A stretch of DNA of 64,000 nucleotides from Candidatus Saganbacteria bacterium (lineage in GTDB: Bacteria; Margulisbacteria; WOR-1; O2-12-FULL-45-9), in assembly GCA_016932255.1 (NCBI GenBank), contig JAFGDE010000008.1, positions 1-64,000 on the forward strand. Direction: 5' to 3'. A model generated the notes under the pieces. It was not told where the DNA came from. It worked only from the letters and a program-made list of their open reading frames with translations, and did not search any database. The translations under genes and the position numbers were made by a program. Positions 42,273-55,698 of this stretch are shown here, piece after piece; the first letter of the stretch is position 1; every line of letters starts with the position of its first letter.

Positions 42273-45200
42273 TGATAAAACGAGTTAAATTATTAGATGA
42301 ACCAAAGCAGAGAAAGCGTTGCGAGGCCCCGGACTTGTTGGAGCTCCAGAAGGATTCATTCCGCTGGTTCCTGGAAGAAGGTTTGCCGGAGGATTTGATC
42401 GCCATCTCGCCGATCAAAGGCTATGAGGGCAAATTGGAGCTGTCATTTTCTGGCAAGTTCGTTCTGGGCAAGCCCAAATACTCGCCGCAGGACTGCCTGA
42501 TCAGGGAAACCACCTATGCCGTGCCGTTGAAGGTCGAAGCTCGCTTAGTCAACAAGCAGAGCAAGGAGATCAAGTCCCAGCAGGTCTTTATCGGCGACCT
42601 GCCGATGATGACCGAGCGAGGGACATTTATTATCAACGGCGCTGAACGGGTCATTGTTTCCCAGCTGGTCAGGTCTCCGGGGGTTTATTACAGGGAGTCG
42701 AAGCGCGTTGATAAAGCGGGTAAGTCGACCTACTATGCCACGGTCATACCGGACCGGGGTGCGTGGCTTGAGATCGAAACAGACTCGTCCGGTTCAATCT
42801 CTGTCAGGATCAACAGGACTCGTAAGATCCCGGTGACCATGTTCCTTTCAGCCATAGGTTGTTCCGAAAAGGAGGTCCTTGACGCTCTGTCAGAAGGAGA
42901 ATTCCGACGGCGCTCTCTCAAGGAGTGTCCGATCCTGCCGAAGGAAGAGGCACTGATCGAGGTCTATAAAAAGCTCAGGCCGGGCGATCCTGTGACCCAG
43001 GAGGGCGCGCAGGTCTATCTGAACAATCTGTTCTTTAACTCCCGCCGCTATGACCTTGGACGGGTGGGGCGCTATAAGCTTAACCGTAAACTTGAGATCA
43101 AAGTGGCTGAGGACAAACATGTCTTGACCAAGCTCGATATCCTGGCTATGGTCCGCTACCTTATCCTAATCAACAGCGGAGAAGGCATTGCTGATGATAT
43201 CGATCACCTGGGCAACCGCCGGGTGCGTGCTATCGGTGAACTGCTCCAGCGCCAGTTAAGGGTGGGCCTGGCCCGTGTTGAACGCTTGATCAAGGAACAG
43301 ATGATGGTCAAGGGAGATGAAGCGGTTGCTCCTGGTCAATTGATTAATATCCGGCCGCTGCAGGCAGTAATCAAGGAATTCTTCGGCTCATCACAGCTAT
43401 CCCAGTTCCTCGACCAGACAAATCCATTGGCCGAACTGACCCACAAGCGTCGCTTGTCAGCTCTTGGGCCCGGCGGTCTGACCAGGGAAAGGGCCGGTTT
43501 TGAAGTGCGGGATATCCATCCTTCGCACTACGGCCGCATCTGCCCGATCGAAACACCTGAAGGGCCCAATGCCGGCCTGATCGGTTCGCTGGCCACGCAT
43601 GGCAAGGTCAACAAGTTCGGTTTTATAGAAACACCATATCGCAAAGTTGAAAAGGGCCATGTCACGAATAAAATCGAATACCTGACCGCGGATATTGAGG
43701 ACCTGCACAATATCGCTTCCAGCGATGTCAGGATCGACAGCAAAGGCAAGATCGTTGAAGAACAGGTGCCTGTGCGCTTTAAGCGCAGCTTTGTGTTCGC
43801 TGAACCCAAGGAAGTGGAATATGTCGGCGTAGCGCCGGAGCAGATCGTCGGTATAACCACCGCAATGATCCCCTTCCTTGAGCATGACGACGCCAACCGC
43901 GCGCTCATGGGAGCGAACATGCAGCGTCAATCTGTCCCCTTGCTGCGGCCGGAATCACCGCTTGTCGGCACGGGGTTTGAACATAAAGTGGCAGCCGACT
44001 CGCGCACTCTGGTCACTGCTGAGAACCCGGGCAAAGTGATCAAGGTAACAGCTGAGGAGATCGTGATCCAGCGCAGCAATAAAAAGAAGGACCTTTACCG
44101 TCTGGTCACTTTCGGTCGCAGCAACCAGGACACGCTGGTCCATCAGCGGCCGGTCGTTTCTGTCGGTGATCATATTAAGTCCGGTGATGTGTTGGCCGAC
44201 GGGTCAGCGACCCAGAACGGCGAACTGGCCCTGGGCCGCAATCTTTTGGTCGCCATGATGCCCTGGGAAGGTTATAACTATGAGGATGCGATCCTCTTGT
44301 CGGAGCGCCTGGTGAAAAAGGACATGCTGACTTCCATCCATATCGAAAGGCTGGAAGTCGAGGTCCGTGCGACAAAACTGGGCATGGAAGAGATCACCCG
44401 GGAAATCCCCAACGTGGGTGAGGATGCCCTAGCCAATCTGGATGATCGCGGCATTATCACTCCGGGCGCGGAAGTCGGTCCCGGCGATATCCTGGTTGGA
44501 AAAGTAACGCCCAAGGGCGAGACAGAACTGCCGGCGGAAGAAAAGTTGCTGCGTGCCATCTTCGGAGACAAAGCTCGCGACATGAGGGATACATCTTTGC
44601 GCGTGCCTCCGGGAGAGGGCGGCATAGTTATCGACGTGCGTGCTTTCTCGCGCGAGAATGGTGATGAATTACCGCCCGGCGTACATGAGCTGGTCAGGGT
44701 CTATCTGGCCCAGATGAGGAAGATCTCGGTTGGCGACAAGATTGCCGGCCGCCATGGTAACAAAGGTGTTGTGGCCAGGATAATGCCAGAGGAAGATATG
44801 CCTTATCTGCCTGATGGTACCCCCGTGGACGTGGTGCTTAACCCTCTGGGCGTACCTTCCCGCATGAACATAGGTCAGATATTTGAGCTGCTGCTCGGCC
44901 ATGCCGGTCATGTGCTCAAAGAAAAATATGAACTGCCGTCATTTGATGAGTCGATCGAAGAGGACGCGTCGGTCAAGGTCGTTGAGCGCCAGCTGGAAAA
45001 GGCTGCGCACAAGGGCGGTCTTAGCTGGCTTGACAGCACGGGCAAAGTTGAATTGCGTGATGGCCGCACAGGTAAGCCGTTCGGCCGGAAGATAGCCGTC
45101 GGCTACATGTATCTAATGAAACTGATCCATTTGGTCGATGACAAGATGCATGCCCGTTCGACCGGGCCTTACTCGCTGATCACGCAGCAGCCCCTGGGAG

Positions 45201-45541
45201 GCAAAGCACAGTTCGGCGGCCAGCGCTTCGGTGAGATGGAGGTCTGGGCGCTGGAGGCTTATGGTGCGGCTCACACACTTCAGGAGCTTTTAACCGTTAA
45301 ATCAGATGATGTGGTCGGCCGGTCCCGTGTTTATGAGGCGATCATCAAAGGTAAGGCCATGGGCAAACCGGGCATACCTGAGTCGTTCAAGGTCCTGGTC
45401 AAGGAACTGCGCAGTCTTTGTCTTGACCTCAAGCCGCTTGATGAAGCGGGCAAAGAGGTCAACATCGACGAGCAGGAAAAAACGGCCAGCAGACGCATGC
45501 CGCAGATCTTTGGCAAGGAAAAGACTAAAAGGAGGCTGTAA
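42272..45541 (+). CDS. rpoB: DNA-directed RNA polymerase subunit beta
   Basis: 1089 residues, at the compact end of the family, without obvious lineage insertions. Visible blocks include the rifampicin-region sequence [68 protein letters not shown] in overlapping family motifs, [14 protein letters not shown], and the C-terminal [24 protein letters not shown]. The ATG overlaps the rplL stop by one base. rpoC follows after two bases. Confidence 0.97.
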   Translation: MIKRVKLLDEPKQRKRCEAPDLLELQKDSFRWFLEEGLPEDLIAISPIKGYEGKLELSFSGKFVLGKPKYSPQDCLIRETTYAVPLKVEARLVNKQSKEIKSQQVFIGDLPMMTERGTFIINGAERVIVSQLVRSPGVYYRESKRVDKAGKSTYYATVIPDRGAWLEIETDSSGSISVRINRTRKIPVTMFLSAIGCSEKEVLDALSEGEFRRRSLKECPILPKEEALIEVYKKLRPGDPVTQEGAQVYLNNLFFNSRRYDLGRVGRYKLNRKLEIKVAEDKHVLTKLDILAMVRYLILINSGEGIADDIDHLGNRRVRAIGELLQRQLRVGLARVERLIKEQMMVKGDEAVAPGQLINIRPLQAVIKEFFGSSQLSQFLDQTNPLAELTHKRRLSALGPGGLTRERAGFEVRDIHPSHYGRICPIETPEGPNAGLIGSLATHGKVNKFGFIETPYRKVEKGHVTNKIEYLTADIEDLHNIASSDVRIDSKGKIVEEQVPVRFKRSFVFAEPKEVEYVGVAPEQIVGITTAMIPFLEHDDANRALMGANMQRQSVPLLRPESPLVGTGFEHKVAADSRTLVTAENPGKVIKVTAEEIVIQRSNKKKDLYRLVTFGRSNQDTLVHQRPVVSVGDHIKSGDVLADGSATQNGELALGRNLLVAMMPWEGYNYEDAILLSERLVKKDMLTSIHIERLEVEVRATKLGMEEITREIPNVGEDALANLDDRGIITPGAEVGPGDILVGKVTPKGETELPAEEKLLRAIFGDKARDMRDTSLRVPPGEGGIVIDVRAFSRENGDELPPGVHELVRVYLAQMRKISVGDKIAGRHGNKGVVARIMPEEDMPYLPDGTPVDVVLNPLGVPSRMNIGQIFELLLGHAGHVLKEKYELPSFDESIEEDASVKVVERQLEKAAHKGGLSWLDSTGKVELRDGRTGKPFGRKIAVGYMYLMKLIHLVDDKMHARSTGPYSLITQQPLGGKAQFGGQRFGEMEVWALEAYGAAHTLQELLTVKSDDVVGRSRVYEAIIKGKAMGKPGIPESFKVLVKELRSLCLDLKPLDEAGKEVNIDEQEKTASRRMPQIFGKEKTKRRL

Positions 45542-45543
45542 CT

Positions 45544-48500
45544 TTGCCGCTAGCCAGAAAAATTCAGGATAAAGACTTTAACCATCTGAGGATAGGGCTG
45601 GCCTCTCCGGAAAAGATTCTGGAATGGTCATACGGCGAAGTTGAGAAGCCAGAAACGATTAATTACCGCACCTTCAAGCCCGAACGGCGCGGTTTGTTCG
45701 ATGAGCGTATTTTCGGTCCGGTCAAGGACTGGGAATGCCACTGCGGCAAATACCGCAGGGTGCGTTACCGCGGCATTGTCTGTGAACGCTGCGGCGTTGA
45801 GGTGACCACTTCACGCGTGCGGCGTGAACGCATGGGACACATCAAACTGGTGGAACCTGTCGCTCATATCTGGTTCCTCAGGGGCGTGCCCGGCTACATG
45901 AGCCTGTTACTTGATGTTTCAACCCGCGCGCTGGAAGAAGTGATTTATTATGACGCCTACATCGTGACCGAGATCAATGAAGGCGTCAAACGTTTAAAAG
46001 TTGGCAAGATCCTGCGTGAATCAGAATACCAGGAAGCCCTGGAAAAACATGGCAACAAGTTCAAAGCTGAGACCGGCGCGCGTGCGGTCAGGGAATTGCT
46101 TTCCCGGATCGATATGTCCCAGATGGTCTCGAAGTTGCGCCGCGATCTCAAGACCTCGACCGGCCAGAAGCGCATGAAGATAATCAAACGATTGCGTGTG
46201 GCCGAGGCTTTCCAGAAGTCGAATAACCGTCCCGAATGGATGATCGTTGACAACCTGCCGGTCATCCCGCCTGACCTGCGTCCCATGGTCCAGCTGGAAG
46301 GCGGCCGTTTTGCCACATCCGACTTGAACGATCTGTACCGCCGGGTGCTCAACCGCAATAACCGGCTAAAAAAGATGATCAACATGGGCGCGCCCGAGAT
46401 GATCATCCGCAACGAGAAGCGCATGTTGCAGGAATCGGTCGACGTGTTGATCGACAACGGCCGCAGAAAACGTGCCGTGACCGGTTCAACGGGACGTCCG
46501 CTTAAATCACTGACCGATATCATTGAAGGCAAGCAGGGCCGTTTCCGCCAGAACCTGCTGGGCAAGCGCGCCGATTATTCCGGCCGCTCGGTCATCGTTA
46601 TCGGACCTTATCTTAAACTGCACCAGTGCGGTCTGCCAAAAGGCATGGCACTGGAGCTGTTCAAGCCGTTCGTTATCCGCAAACTGGTCGACCGCGGTAT
46701 CGCGCAGAATGTCAAGTCGGCCAAGCGCATGATCGAGGTGCAGGAGATCATCGTTTGGGATATCCTGGAAGAGGTCATCAAGGGTCATCCGGTCCTGCTT
46801 AACCGCGCGCCAACACTGCACCGGCTGGGTATCCAGGCTTTCGAGCCGGTGCTGGTCGAAGGGAAAGCGATCCAGATACATCCGCTGGTCTGTTCCGCGT
46901 TCAATGCTGACTTTGACGGCGACCAGATGGCGGTCCATGTGCCGCTGCTGTTTGAAGCCCAGGTTGAATCACGCATCCTGATGCTTTCCTCCAACAACTT
47001 GATGTCGCCTGCTTCCGGCCGGCCGGTCATCACGCCGACCCAGGATATGGTTCTGGGAACTTACTGGATGACCGTTGAAGACGAACGCGTCTTGCTGGGC
47101 AAGGACAGGGTCTTTGCCAATGACTGGGAAGCTATGATAGCCAATGACCTCGAAGAGGTCCATCTCCATGCCAAGATCAAGGTCCGGCACAACGGCGAAA
47201 TGATCGACACGACGGTTGGCAGGATCAAGTTCAATTACACGCTTAACCGGGTCCTCAATCGCCGAGGTATCAGCATAGAATACCCCTTCATCAATAAGGT
47301 CCTGATCAAGAAACAGCTGGAAGCTTTAATCTCCGACTGTTATACGCGGTATGGCAGCGCTGTCACAGCTGAGATCGCTGACGAGATCAAGCGCCTGGGT
47401 TTTAAATATGCTACCCTGGCCGGCGTTTCGATCGCGATCGACGACCTGGTCATTCCGAAGCGCAAGAAAGAGATCGTGGAAAAGGCGACCAAGCAGGTGG
47501 CTGATCTGGAGCGGCACTATCATGCGGGCAGCCTCTCTGGTAAAGAGAAGTTTATTCGTTCGCTCGATATCTGGAGCGGCGTTACCGAAGAGGTAACCAA
47601 CAGCATGCTGGAAGGTTTTGATAAGCTTAATTCTGTTTATATGATGGCCTTCTCGGGTGCGCGCGGCAACGTCCAGCAGGTTCGTCAGCTTTCCGGCATC
47701 CGCGGTCTGATGGCTGACCCGTCCGGCAATATCATCGATATTCCCATTAAGACCAACTTTAAAGAAGGTCTCAATGTGACCGAATATTTTATCTCTTCTT
47801 ACGGCGCGCGCAAAGGCCTGGTCGACACAGCCCTGCGTACAGCAGATTCCGGCTACCTGACCCGCCGGCTGGTCGATGTTTCCCAGGACGTCATGATTAC
47901 TGAGGAAGATTGCGGCACCAAGGAAGGTGTTGAGCTTTCGACCATTCGTGAGGGGTATGAGGAGCTCATCCCGCTCTGGCAGCGCTTGGTCAACCGCACA
48001 CCGATCAAGAACGTGACCGATCCGCTTTCGAACAAAGTGCTGGCCAAGGCTGGGGAGATGATCGATGAAGCAACGGCCAAGGCCATCAATGCCGCCGGCA
48101 TTGAAAAAGTCTTGGTCAGGTCGGTCCTGTCCTGTCAGACCAAGAAAGGTCTCTGTCAGAAATGTTACGGCCTTGATCTGGCGGCCAGGCGGTCGGTCAA
48201 TATCGGCGAGGCTGTCGGTACCATTGCCGCCCAGTCGATCGGCGAGCCGGGCACCCAGCTGACCATGAGAACATTCCATATCGGTGGCGTCGCTTTGCAC
48301 AAGGCGGCAAAGGTCTCGGTCAAGACAAAACACGGCGGCACGATCAGTTTTGCCGATGGCATTGAGATCAAGAACATAACCGATGATCTGGGCGAAAAGC
48401 GCAAGATGACAACCAGGAGCTCCTCTGTCATCGTCAAGATCAAGGACAAAAAAGAAGAATATCCTTTACCGGTCGGGTCCATGCTGCTGGTCAAGGATGG

Positions 48501-49701
48501 CCAGAAGGTCGACGCCGGCCAAGCCTTGGCTGAATATGATCCGACCTATGAATATGTCATTACCAGCGCGGCCGGCAAGATAATGTACCTTGATCTGGAG
48601 ATCTCCTCCAAACGAAAAGAGCTTATCGCCAAGAAGGACGGAGAGGTCTTTGTTTTTAATCCCAAGGTCAAGAAAGATTATGACTTACCCAAGGGCGCCC
48701 AGCTCTTTGTTAAAACAGGTTCAAAAGTCAAGGTGGGCGATGAGCTGGCGGCCGGAGTGGTTTGCAAGGCTCCTGGTGTGGTGCTTGAGGCCCAAAAGGA
48801 CGGCGTTGTGGTCGCGCCGGGTGAGAACTATCTGATAATCGCCGGGTCACGCGTCTTTGTGGCTAACGGCGAGAACGTGGAAAGTTACGACGTCCTGGCG
48901 CGGGTCGAGGCCATTCGCCGCGATCCCAGTAAGACCCGCGACATCATCCAGGGTCTGCCCAAGGTCGAGGAGTTGTTCGAAGCCAGGCGGCCGCGTGATG
49001 CGGCTATCCTGGCTGAAGTCGACGGTACTGTTGAGGTCAAAGAAAGCGAAGGTCTGCGGGTCGTCACTTTGACCGGCAACAAGGACGAAAAGAAAGAATA
49101 TCAGGTGCCGTATGAGACCAGATTGCGGGTCATTACGAACGACAAGGTCCATGCCGGCATGCAGCTGACGGAGGGAGTGGTCAATCCGCATGATGTCCTG
49201 CGCATCCTGGGGGTTTCTGCCGTGCAGACATTCCTGGTCGATGAGATCCAGAAGATCTATCGGGCCCAGGGAGTTACGATTGCCGACAAGCATATCGAGG
49301 TCATTGTCAGACAGATGACCAAAAAGGTCAGGATCCTTTCGCCAGGGGAGACCACGCTGCTGCCCGGCGAATTGATAGAGAAGAACAAATTGGATGAAGT
49401 GAACTCCAAGATCAAGTCGGATAAGATCACTGCCACTGAGGTCCTGCTGGGCATTACCAAGGCGTCCCTGACAACGGAGAGCTATTTCTCCGCCGCCTCT
49501 TTCCAGGAAACTGCCCGTGTCTTAACGGATGCCGCGATCAATGGCAAGGTTGATGAGATGTACGGCCTTAAAGAAAATGTGATCATTGGTAAACTGATCC
49601 CGGCCGGGACAGGTTTTTCTGAATATCGTTATCTGGAGCTCGTGCCGACCGTTGGCCTTATGGGCCAGCTCAAGGTCGCGGCTTCTGCGGAGGAGAAATA
49701 A
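45544..49701 (+). CDS. rpoC: DNA-directed RNA polymerase subunit beta'
   Basis: 1385 residues with a TTG start, supported by AAGGAGG nine bases upstream and by the family N-terminus ([22 protein letters not shown]). The N-terminal zinc site is C65/C67/C80/C83; the catalytic Mg loop NADFDGDQ is at 454-461; the trigger-loop and bridge-helix region reads [26 protein letters not shown] second zinc site lies around [13 protein letters not shown]. No large insertion is evident. Confidence 0.97.
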   Translation: MPLARKIQDKDFNHLRIGLASPEKILEWSYGEVEKPETINYRTFKPERRGLFDERIFGPVKDWECHCGKYRRVRYRGIVCERCGVEVTTSRVRRERMGHIKLVEPVAHIWFLRGVPGYMSLLLDVSTRALEEVIYYDAYIVTEINEGVKRLKVGKILRESEYQEALEKHGNKFKAETGARAVRELLSRIDMSQMVSKLRRDLKTSTGQKRMKIIKRLRVAEAFQKSNNRPEWMIVDNLPVIPPDLRPMVQLEGGRFATSDLNDLYRRVLNRNNRLKKMINMGAPEMIIRNEKRMLQESVDVLIDNGRRKRAVTGSTGRPLKSLTDIIEGKQGRFRQNLLGKRADYSGRSVIVIGPYLKLHQCGLPKGMALELFKPFVIRKLVDRGIAQNVKSAKRMIEVQEIIVWDILEEVIKGHPVLLNRAPTLHRLGIQAFEPVLVEGKAIQIHPLVCSAFNADFDGDQMAVHVPLLFEAQVESRILMLSSNNLMSPASGRPVITPTQDMVLGTYWMTVEDERVLLGKDRVFANDWEAMIANDLEEVHLHAKIKVRHNGEMIDTTVGRIKFNYTLNRVLNRRGISIEYPFINKVLIKKQLEALISDCYTRYGSAVTAEIADEIKRLGFKYATLAGVSIAIDDLVIPKRKKEIVEKATKQVADLERHYHAGSLSGKEKFIRSLDIWSGVTEEVTNSMLEGFDKLNSVYMMAFSGARGNVQQVRQLSGIRGLMADPSGNIIDIPIKTNFKEGLNVTEYFISSYGARKGLVDTALRTADSGYLTRRLVDVSQDVMITEEDCGTKEGVELSTIREGYEELIPLWQRLVNRTPIKNVTDPLSNKVLAKAGEMIDEATAKAINAAGIEKVLVRSVLSCQTKKGLCQKCYGLDLAARRSVNIGEAVGTIAAQSIGEPGTQLTMRTFHIGGVALHKAAKVSVKTKHGGTISFADGIEIKNITDDLGEKRKMTTRSSSVIVKIKDKKEEYPLPVGSMLLVKDGQKVDAGQALAEYDPTYEYVITSAAGKIMYLDLEISSKRKELIAKKDGEVFVFNPKVKKDYDLPKGAQLFVKTGSKVKVGDELAAGVVCKAPGVVLEAQKDGVVVAPGENYLIIAGSRVFVANGENVESYDVLARVEAIRRDPSKTRDIIQGLPKVEELFEARRPRDAAILAEVDGTVEVKESEGLRVVTLTGNKDEKKEYQVPYETRLRVITNDKVHAGMQLTEGVVNPHDVLRILGVSAVQTFLVDEIQKIYRAQGVTIADKHIEVIVRQMTKKVRILSPGETTLLPGELIEKNKLDEVNSKIKSDKITATEVLLGITKASLTTESYFSAASFQETARVLTDAAINGKVDEMYGLKENVIIGKLIPAGTGFSEYRYLELVPTVGLMGQLKVAASAEEK

Positions 49702-49702
49702 A

Positions 49703-50098
49703 ATGCCGACCATTAATCAGTTGCTGAGAAAAGGACGCAATAAAAAGAAGGCAAAGAGGAAAGTGCCCGCTTTGAAGGGTAGCCCGTTGCGCCGGGGGGT
49801 TTGCACGCGTGTTTATACGACCACGCCGAAAAAGCCCAACTCGGCCCTGCGCAAGGTCGCCAGGGTCAGGTTGACCGGCGGCGCTGAAGTTTCCGCTTAC
49901 ATTCCGGGCGTTGGCCATAATCTCCAGGAACATTCATCGGTCCTGGTGCGCGGCGGACGCGTTAAAGACCTGCCGGGCGTACGTTATCATATAGTACGAG
50001 GACCTTATGATACTGCCGGGGTGGAAGGCCGGCAACAGGCCAGGTCAAAATATGGAGCGAAGCGATCCAAGGGAAAAGGAGGAGCGGCCGGTGCCTAG
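49703..50098 (+). CDS. rpsL: 30S ribosomal protein S12
   Basis: 131 residues from ATG 49703 ([12 protein letters not shown]), preceded by [20 protein letters not shown] and the decoding-centre loops around Lys43- and Lys88-equivalents ([20 protein letters not shown]) match the wild-type streptomycin-sensitive sequence. It overlaps rpsG. Confidence 0.97.
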   Translation: MPTINQLLRKGRNKKKAKRKVPALKGSPLRRGVCTRVYTTTPKKPNSALRKVARVRLTGGAEVSAYIPGVGHNLQEHSSVLVRGGRVKDLPGVRYHIVRGPYDTAGVEGRQQARSKYGAKRSKGKGGAAGA

Positions 50099-50561
50099 AC
50101 ATGGCAAGATAAGCAAAAGAACGATCTCGTCCGATCCGGTTTATGATAGCGTCCTGTTGCATAAATTCATCAATAAAATGATGCTGGGTGGAAAAAAATC
50201 AGTCTCCGAAGGCATCATTTATAAGGCCCTGGCTGATGTTGAAGAGAAAATGAAAAAACCAGCGCTAGAGGTCTTTGAGAAAGCGCTGGAGAACGTTACT
50301 CCGCTGCTTCAGGTCAAAGCCCGCCGTGTGGGCGGGGCGACTTATCAAGTCCCGGTCGAGATATCCAAATCACGCGGGCAGGCTCAGGCCATGCAATGGA
50401 TCAGGGATGTCTGCCGCGAGCGTTCAGGCAAGTCAATGGCCCAGAAATTGTCAGCCGAACTGATCGACGCCTATAACGGCGCCGGCGGTTCGATCAAAAA
50501 GAAGGAAGACCTGCACAAGACAGCGGAAGCCAACAAAGCCTTCGCGCATTTCAGGTGGTAG
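50091..50561 (+). CDS. rpsG: 30S ribosomal protein S7
   Basis: 156 residues from GTG 50091, which overlaps the rpsL stop; AAGGAGGAG upstream supports it and the product begins PRHGKISKR as expected. [29 protein letters not shown] is a family block. S7 nucleates the 30S head. Confidence 0.96.
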   Translation: MPRHGKISKRTISSDPVYDSVLLHKFINKMMLGGKKSVSEGIIYKALADVEEKMKKPALEVFEKALENVTPLLQVKARRVGGATYQVPVEISKSRGQAQAMQWIRDVCRERSGKSMAQKLSAELIDAYNGAGGSIKKKEDLHKTAEANKAFAHFRW

Positions 50562-50568
50562 GGAGCAA

Positions 50569-52680
50569 ATGGTCAGAGAGCACCCCTTAGAAAAATATCG
50601 GAACATGGGTTTTGCGGCTCATATCGATGCCGGCAAAACGACCACGACCGAGAGGGTCCTGTTCTACAGCGGCCGTCTGCACAAGATCGGTGAGGTGCAC
50701 GATGGTACCGCCACCATGGACTGGATGGAGCAGGAAAGAGAGCGCGGCATCACTATCACGTCGGCCGCTACCACGACTTTCTGGCAGGAGCATCGCATCA
50801 ATATCATCGATACGCCCGGCCATGTCGACTTTACAGTTGAGGTCGAGCGGTCCCTGCGGGTGCTTGACGGGGTTGTTGTCATTTTCTGTGCGGTCGGCGG
50901 CGTTCAGCCGCAGTCAGAGACCGTCTGGCGCCAGGCAACGCGCTATGGCGTGCCCAGGATCGCCTTTGTCAATAAAATGGACCGTGTCGGGGCCGATTTT
51001 TACCGGGTGGTCGGTCAGATCAGGGAGAGATTGCTGGCAAAACCGGTCTTGTTCCAGATGCCCGTAGGGGCTGAGGATAATTTTAAGGGCATCGTTGACC
51101 TCGTTGAAATGGACGCGATCCTTTATGAGGACGAGATGGGCATGAAGTTCTCGCGTCAGCCCATCCCGGATGAGCTTAAGGAAAAGGCCGAAAGTTTTCA
51201 TGAGAAATTGGTCGAAGCCGCGGCAGAAGCCGACGACAAACTGCTCGAAAAATATCTCTCGGATCACAAGTTGAGCAAGGAAGAGGTCAAAGCGGGCTTG
51301 CGCAAAGCGACCATCAATGCCGAGATCATCCCGGTGGTCTGCGGTACGGCTTTTAAGAACAAGGGCGTTCAGCCGCTGCTTGACGCGATCATCGATTACC
51401 TGCCCTCGCCGCTGGATAAACCAGCCGTGACCGGCCTTAATCCCAGTACCGGGGCAGAGGAACAGCGCCGGACCGGGGATGAAGAACCTTTCTCGGCCCT
51501 GGCGTTCAAGATCATGTCAGATCCTTATGTCGGCAGGTTGACCTTCTTCCGCGTTTATTCCGGCACGCTGGAAGCCGGCTCCTACATCTATAATTCCGTT
51601 AAGGAGAAGAAAGAAAGGATCGGCCGGATCCTGCAGATGCATGCCAACAAGCGCGAGGAGATCGAAGAGATACAGGCAGGCGATATCGCCGCCGCTGTCG
51701 GCTTGAAATACACTTCAACAGGCGACACGCTCTGCGATACTGATAAGCCGATCATCCTGGAGTCGATCCAGTTCCCTGAGCCGGTCATCTTTGTGGCTAT
51801 CGAGCCCAAGACCAAGGCTGATCAGGAGAAACTGGGCCTGGCCCTGGGCCGCCTGGCAGAGGAAGACCCGACTTTCCGCGTGACCAGCGACCAGGAGACC
51901 GGCCAGACGATCATTTCCGGGATGGGCGAGCTGCACCTGGAGATCATTGTCGACCGGCTGCTGAGAGAGTTCCGCGTTGAGGCCAATGTAGGCAAGCCGC
52001 AGGTCTCTTACAAGGAAACCATCCGCGGCGCGGCTGAAGTCGAGTCAAAGTTCATCAGACAGACCGGCGGCCGCGGTCAGTACGGCCACGTTTATCTCAA
52101 GCTTGAGCCGCTGGAAGCGGGCAAGGGTTTTGAGTTCGTCAACAAGGTCGTTGGCGGTGCTATTCCCAAAGAATATATCCCGGCGGTCGAGTCCGGCGTT
52201 AAAGAAGCCATGTCTTCCGGCGTTCTGGCGGGTTATCCGGTCATCGACCTGCGCGTCACCTTGTTCGACGGCTCTTATCATGACGTCGACTCGTCCGAGA
52301 TCGCCTTTAAGATCGCCGGGTCCATGGGCCTTAAGGATGGCGTGATGAAAAGCAAGCCGGTGCTGCTTGAGCCGATCATGAAGGTCGAGGTCGTGGTGCC
52401 GGAAGATTACATGGGCGAGGTTATCGGCGACATCAACAGCCGCCGCGGCCGCATCGAGGGGATGGAGTCGCATCTTAAGACGCAAACGATCAAGGCAAAA
52501 GTGCCTCTGGCGACGATGTTCGGCTACGCGACAGCGCTTCGGTCCTTGACACAGGGCCGCGGAACGTATAGTATGGAGTTTTGCGAATACGACGAACTCC
52601 CGAAGAACCTCGCTGAGGAAATCGTCGCCCAACAAAAAGGCACAGGGGAAACGAACGTGGAAAAGGGGAAAAAGAAGTAA
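50569..52680 (+). CDS. fusA: Elongation factor G
   Basis: 703 residues. G1 [14 protein letters not shown]2/G3 [13 protein letters not shown] and [22 protein letters not shown]4 NKMDR, and domain IV/V blocks ([30 protein letters not shown]). Catalyses translocation. The next gene is rpsJ with a one-base overlap; tuf, which commonly lies between them, is not here. Confidence 0.97.
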   Translation: MVREHPLEKYRNMGFAAHIDAGKTTTTERVLFYSGRLHKIGEVHDGTATMDWMEQERERGITITSAATTTFWQEHRINIIDTPGHVDFTVEVERSLRVLDGVVVIFCAVGGVQPQSETVWRQATRYGVPRIAFVNKMDRVGADFYRVVGQIRERLLAKPVLFQMPVGAEDNFKGIVDLVEMDAILYEDEMGMKFSRQPIPDELKEKAESFHEKLVEAAAEADDKLLEKYLSDHKLSKEEVKAGLRKATINAEIIPVVCGTAFKNKGVQPLLDAIIDYLPSPLDKPAVTGLNPSTGAEEQRRTGDEEPFSALAFKIMSDPYVGRLTFFRVYSGTLEAGSYIYNSVKEKKERIGRILQMHANKREEIEEIQAGDIAAAVGLKYTSTGDTLCDTDKPIILESIQFPEPVIFVAIEPKTKADQEKLGLALGRLAEEDPTFRVTSDQETGQTIISGMGELHLEIIVDRLLREFRVEANVGKPQVSYKETIRGAAEVESKFIRQTGGRGQYGHVYLKLEPLEAGKGFEFVNKVVGGAIPKEYIPAVESGVKEAMSSGVLAGYPVIDLRVTLFDGSYHDVDSSEIAFKIAGSMGLKDGVMKSKPVLLEPIMKVEVVVPEDYMGEVIGDINSRRGRIEGMESHLKTQTIKAKVPLATMFGYATALRSLTQGRGTYSMEFCEYDELPKNLAEEIVAQQKGTGETNVEKGKKK

Positions 52681-52991
52681 TGGTCAAACAACGGATCAGG
52701 ATAAGATTGAAGAGCTACGATCACAGGGTCATCGACCAGTCCGCCGTTAAGATAGTTGAAACGGCCAAGCGTGCCGGTTCCTACGTTTCCGGTCCGGTGC
52801 CCCTGCCGACAGAAAAGCAGAACTACTGCGTCCTGCGCTCGCCGCATGTGGACAAGAAATCGCGCGAGCATTTTGAGATCAGGACGCATAAAAGATTGAT
52901 CGATATCCTCGATCCGCCGCCGCAGACGGTTGACGCGCTGATGCAGCTTGATCTCCCGTCAGGTGTTGATATCGAGATCAAGATGGGGTAG
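52680..52991 (+). CDS. rpsJ: 30S ribosomal protein S10
   Basis: 103 residues. [26 protein letters not shown] and [24 protein letters not shown] are standard. Also the NusE antitermination partner of NusG. The ATG shares one base with the fusA stop, making the str and S10 clusters contiguous. Confidence 0.97.
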   Translation: MVKQRIRIRLKSYDHRVIDQSAVKIVETAKRAGSYVSGPVPLPTEKQNYCVLRSPHVDKKSREHFEIRTHKRLIDILDPPPQTVDALMQLDLPSGVDIEIKMG

Positions 52992-53018
52992 GAGATCAGG
53001 TTTCAGGAGAATTAACCA

Positions 53019-53678
53019 ATGGACGGTATTTTAGGGAAGAAAATTGGCATGACGCAGGTTTTTGACGAGGCAGGCAACGTCGTTCCGGTGACGGTCGTCG
53101 AAGCAGGCCCGTGCGTCATTACTCAGATCAAGACCGCGGCCAAAGAAGGTTATGCGGCCGTCCAGGTCGGTTTTGGCCAGGTCAAAGAACTGAACAAACC
53201 GATGAAAGGTCATCTTAAGGAGGCCAAAGTCCGCCATTTGAGGGAGTTTTGGGTCGCAAAGCCCGAGGAATTGAAGATCGGCCAGGAGATCAAGGTTGAT
53301 ATGTTCAATCCCGGCGATGTGGTCACGATCAGCGGGACGAGTATTGGCAAAGGTTTTGCCGGTACAATCAAACGGCATCATCATCACAGAGGGCCCATGT
53401 CTCATGGTTCTAAGTCTCATCGCATTACCGGTTCGATCGGTGCCGGCACCACGCCAGGCCGGGTCTTTAAAGGCCGGGGCATGGCCGGACACATGGGTGC
53501 GGCCAAAGTGACCCAGAAGAATGTCCGGGTCGTCAGTATTGACGCGGCCAAGAACTTGATACTGTTATCCGGCGCGGTTCCCGGCAAATCGGGCAATTTG
53601 ATCTCGATCCTGCGGACAGCAGCGGCCCAGCCGGCCGCGGCGAAAAAAGAAGAAAAACAGGCGGAGCAGGCTAAGTAA
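53019..53678 (+). CDS. rplC: 50S ribosomal protein L3
   Basis: 219 residues. [58 protein letters not shown] in its usual overlapping blocks. Ends with an Ala/Lys/Glu/Gln-rich tail (about 200-219). AGGAG precedes the ATG. Confidence 0.97.
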   Translation: MDGILGKKIGMTQVFDEAGNVVPVTVVEAGPCVITQIKTAAKEGYAAVQVGFGQVKELNKPMKGHLKEAKVRHLREFWVAKPEELKIGQEIKVDMFNPGDVVTISGTSIGKGFAGTIKRHHHHRGPMSHGSKSHRITGSIGAGTTPGRVFKGRGMAGHMGAAKVTQKNVRVVSIDAAKNLILLSGAVPGKSGNLISILRTAAAQPAAAKKEEKQAEQAK

Positions 53679-54307
53679 TGAGCAAAGTGAAGCTACCATT
53701 ATTTGACGTTAACGGCAAGAGCAGCGGCGAGGTAGCTGCGGCTGAAAAGATCTTTGGCGCCAAGCAGAACGATCAGCTGGTCCAGTCGGCATTGGTCTGG
53801 TTCCAGGCAGCGCAGCGCCGGGGCACCCACAGCACCAAGACCCGGGCCGAGGTTTCCGGCGGCGGCAAAAAGCCCTGGAAACAAAAAGGTACCGGCCGGG
53901 CGCGCCATGGCAGTATCCGCTCGCCGATCTGGCGCAAGGGCGGCGTGACCTTTGGCCCGAAACCGAGGGATTATAACTACGCTTTCCCGATCAAGATGCG
54001 GAAAGGCGCGCTGCGGGTGGCTTTGTCGGACATGGCGGCCGCCGAGCGCATCAAGGTCGTTGATCAGTTTCAGCTGTCAGAGGCCAAAACAAAACAAGCG
54101 GCTAAATTGCTCAAGGACCTCAAGGTCGAAGGCAAGGTCCTGCTGGTAATGGGACAGGCTAATGAGCCTTTCCTGCGCGCAGCCAGGAACCTGGCCAAAA
54201 CGAGTGTTGTTGAATTCAAGCAATTGAACATTTTTGACCTGTTGAACGCTGACTGGGTCATTATGGAAAAAGCAGCGGTCACGGGGTTAGAGGAGAAGCT
54301 TAACTAA
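53678..54307 (+). CDS. rplD: 50S ribosomal protein L4
   Basis: 209 residues. RRGTHSTKTRAEVSGGGKKPWKQKGTGRARHGS is the extended loop lining the exit tunnel. In some bacteria L4 represses the S10 operon. Overlaps rplC and rplW by one base each. Confidence 0.96.
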   Translation: MSKVKLPLFDVNGKSSGEVAAAEKIFGAKQNDQLVQSALVWFQAAQRRGTHSTKTRAEVSGGGKKPWKQKGTGRARHGSIRSPIWRKGGVTFGPKPRDYNYAFPIKMRKGALRVALSDMAAAERIKVVDQFQLSEAKTKQAAKLLKDLKVEGKVLLVMGQANEPFLRAARNLAKTSVVEFKQLNIFDLLNADWVIMEKAAVTGLEEKLN

Positions 54308-54588
54308 TGCTGCCGGAGCAGATCATTATCGAACCCGTCATAACGGAAAAGGCTGTTACTGACAGGGCTTTGTCGCGCTATGTCTTCAAAGTGCATCTGG
54401 ACGCGACCAAGATCGGCGTGGCCCAGGCAATTGAAAAATTGTTCAAGGTCAAGGTGCGCTCGGTCAATACGATCAATGTGCGGCCTAAGCGGCGGATAAT
54501 GGGGCGGTCAGTCGGCCGGACCTCGCGCTGGAAAAAGGCCTATGTGACATTGGAGCAGGGGCAAAAAATAGAGGAGCTTGAAGTTTAA
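54307..54588 (+). CDS. rplW: 50S ribosomal protein L23
   Basis: 93 residues. [47 protein letters not shown] are family features. It sits at the tunnel exit and docks trigger factor and SRP. Confidence 0.96.
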   Translation: MLPEQIIIEPVITEKAVTDRALSRYVFKVHLDATKIGVAQAIEKLFKVKVRSVNTINVRPKRRIMGRSVGRTSRWKKAYVTLEQGQKIEELEV

Positions 54589-55412
54589 TGGGATTGAAGA
54601 AGAAGAATCCGGTGACCGCGGGCCAGCGATTTGCTATCGCGGACGATTACTCGGATATCACCAAGCATAGACCGGAAAAATCACTGATCAAGCGGCTGCG
54701 TAAGAGCTCCGGCCGCGATTGGATGGGCCGGGTCTCTATGCGGCATCGCGGCGGCGGCGCCAAGAAAATGTACCGCCTGATCGACTTCAAGCGCACCAAG
54801 GATATGCCGGCCAAGGTCCTGGGTATTGAATACGATCCGAACCGCAATGCCAGAATCGCATTGATCGAGTATAAGGATGGCCAGAAGGGATATATTCTGG
54901 CTCCGCTCAATCTGAATGTCGGTGAAATGGTGGATTCTGGTCCGGAGGCTGATATCAAGCCGGGCAATGCCTTGCCTCTGGGCTCGATCCCGGTCGGTAC
55001 TCAGATCCATAATGTTGAATTGACCCCGGGAGCCGGGGGCCAGCTGGCTCGCTCAGCCGGGGCCAGCATCATGCTGGTCGGCAAAGAGAGCGGTTACGGC
55101 ATCATCAGGTTGCCTTCAGGCGAGCAAAGGATGGTCCACCTTACATGCAGGGCGACGGTTGGCCAGATCGGCAACCTTGATGCCAGGAACGTACAGCTGG
55201 GCAAAGCCGGCAAGATGAGACATCGCGGCCGCAGGCCGCATGTGCGCGGCGTTGTAATGAATCCTTGTGATCACCCGCATGGTGGTGGTGAGGGCAGGGC
55301 CCCGATCGGCCGCAAACAGCCGGTCACTCCATGGGGCCGGCCGACACTTGGCAAGAAGACCCGTAAGCCGCGGCGCCGCAGTGATCGCTTTATCCTGATG
55401 CGGAGGAAGTAA
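54588..55412 (+). CDS. rplB: 50S ribosomal protein L2
   Basis: 274 residues. [23 protein letters not shown], the peptidyl-transferase-proximal [18 protein letters not shown] (with the conserved histidine) and a basic C-terminus [14 protein letters not shown] are present. Confidence 0.97.
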   Translation: MGLKKKNPVTAGQRFAIADDYSDITKHRPEKSLIKRLRKSSGRDWMGRVSMRHRGGGAKKMYRLIDFKRTKDMPAKVLGIEYDPNRNARIALIEYKDGQKGYILAPLNLNVGEMVDSGPEADIKPGNALPLGSIPVGTQIHNVELTPGAGGQLARSAGASIMLVGKESGYGIIRLPSGEQRMVHLTCRATVGQIGNLDARNVQLGKAGKMRHRGRRPHVRGVVMNPCDHPHGGGEGRAPIGRKQPVTPWGRPTLGKKTRKPRRRSDRFILMRRK

Positions 55413-55413
55413 A

Positions 55414-55698
55414 ATGGGACGTTCGTTAAACAAAGGCCCGTATGTTGACGAGAAGCTGCTGAGAAAACTGCAGAAGATGGAGCAGTCCGGTGACAAGAAG
55501 GTCATCAAGACCTGGGCCAGAAGTTCGACCATTATCCCGGAAATGATCGGCTACACTTTCGCGGTGCATAACGGCCGCAAACATATACCGATCTATATTT
55601 CCGAGAACATGGTCGGCCATAAACTGGGCGAGTTCGCGCATACCCGGATGTTCCGCGGTCACAGCGCGCCCACTGATAAAACAACGACACTGACATGA
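55414..55698 (+). CDS. rpsS: 30S ribosomal protein S19
   Basis: 94 residues. [49 protein letters not shown] and [14 protein letters not shown] are standard. The stop overlaps rplV by 4 bp. Confidence 0.97.
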   Translation: MGRSLNKGPYVDEKLLRKLQKMEQSGDKKVIKTWARSSTIIPEMIGYTFAVHNGRKHIPIYISENMVGHKLGEFAHTRMFRGHSAPTDKTTTLT

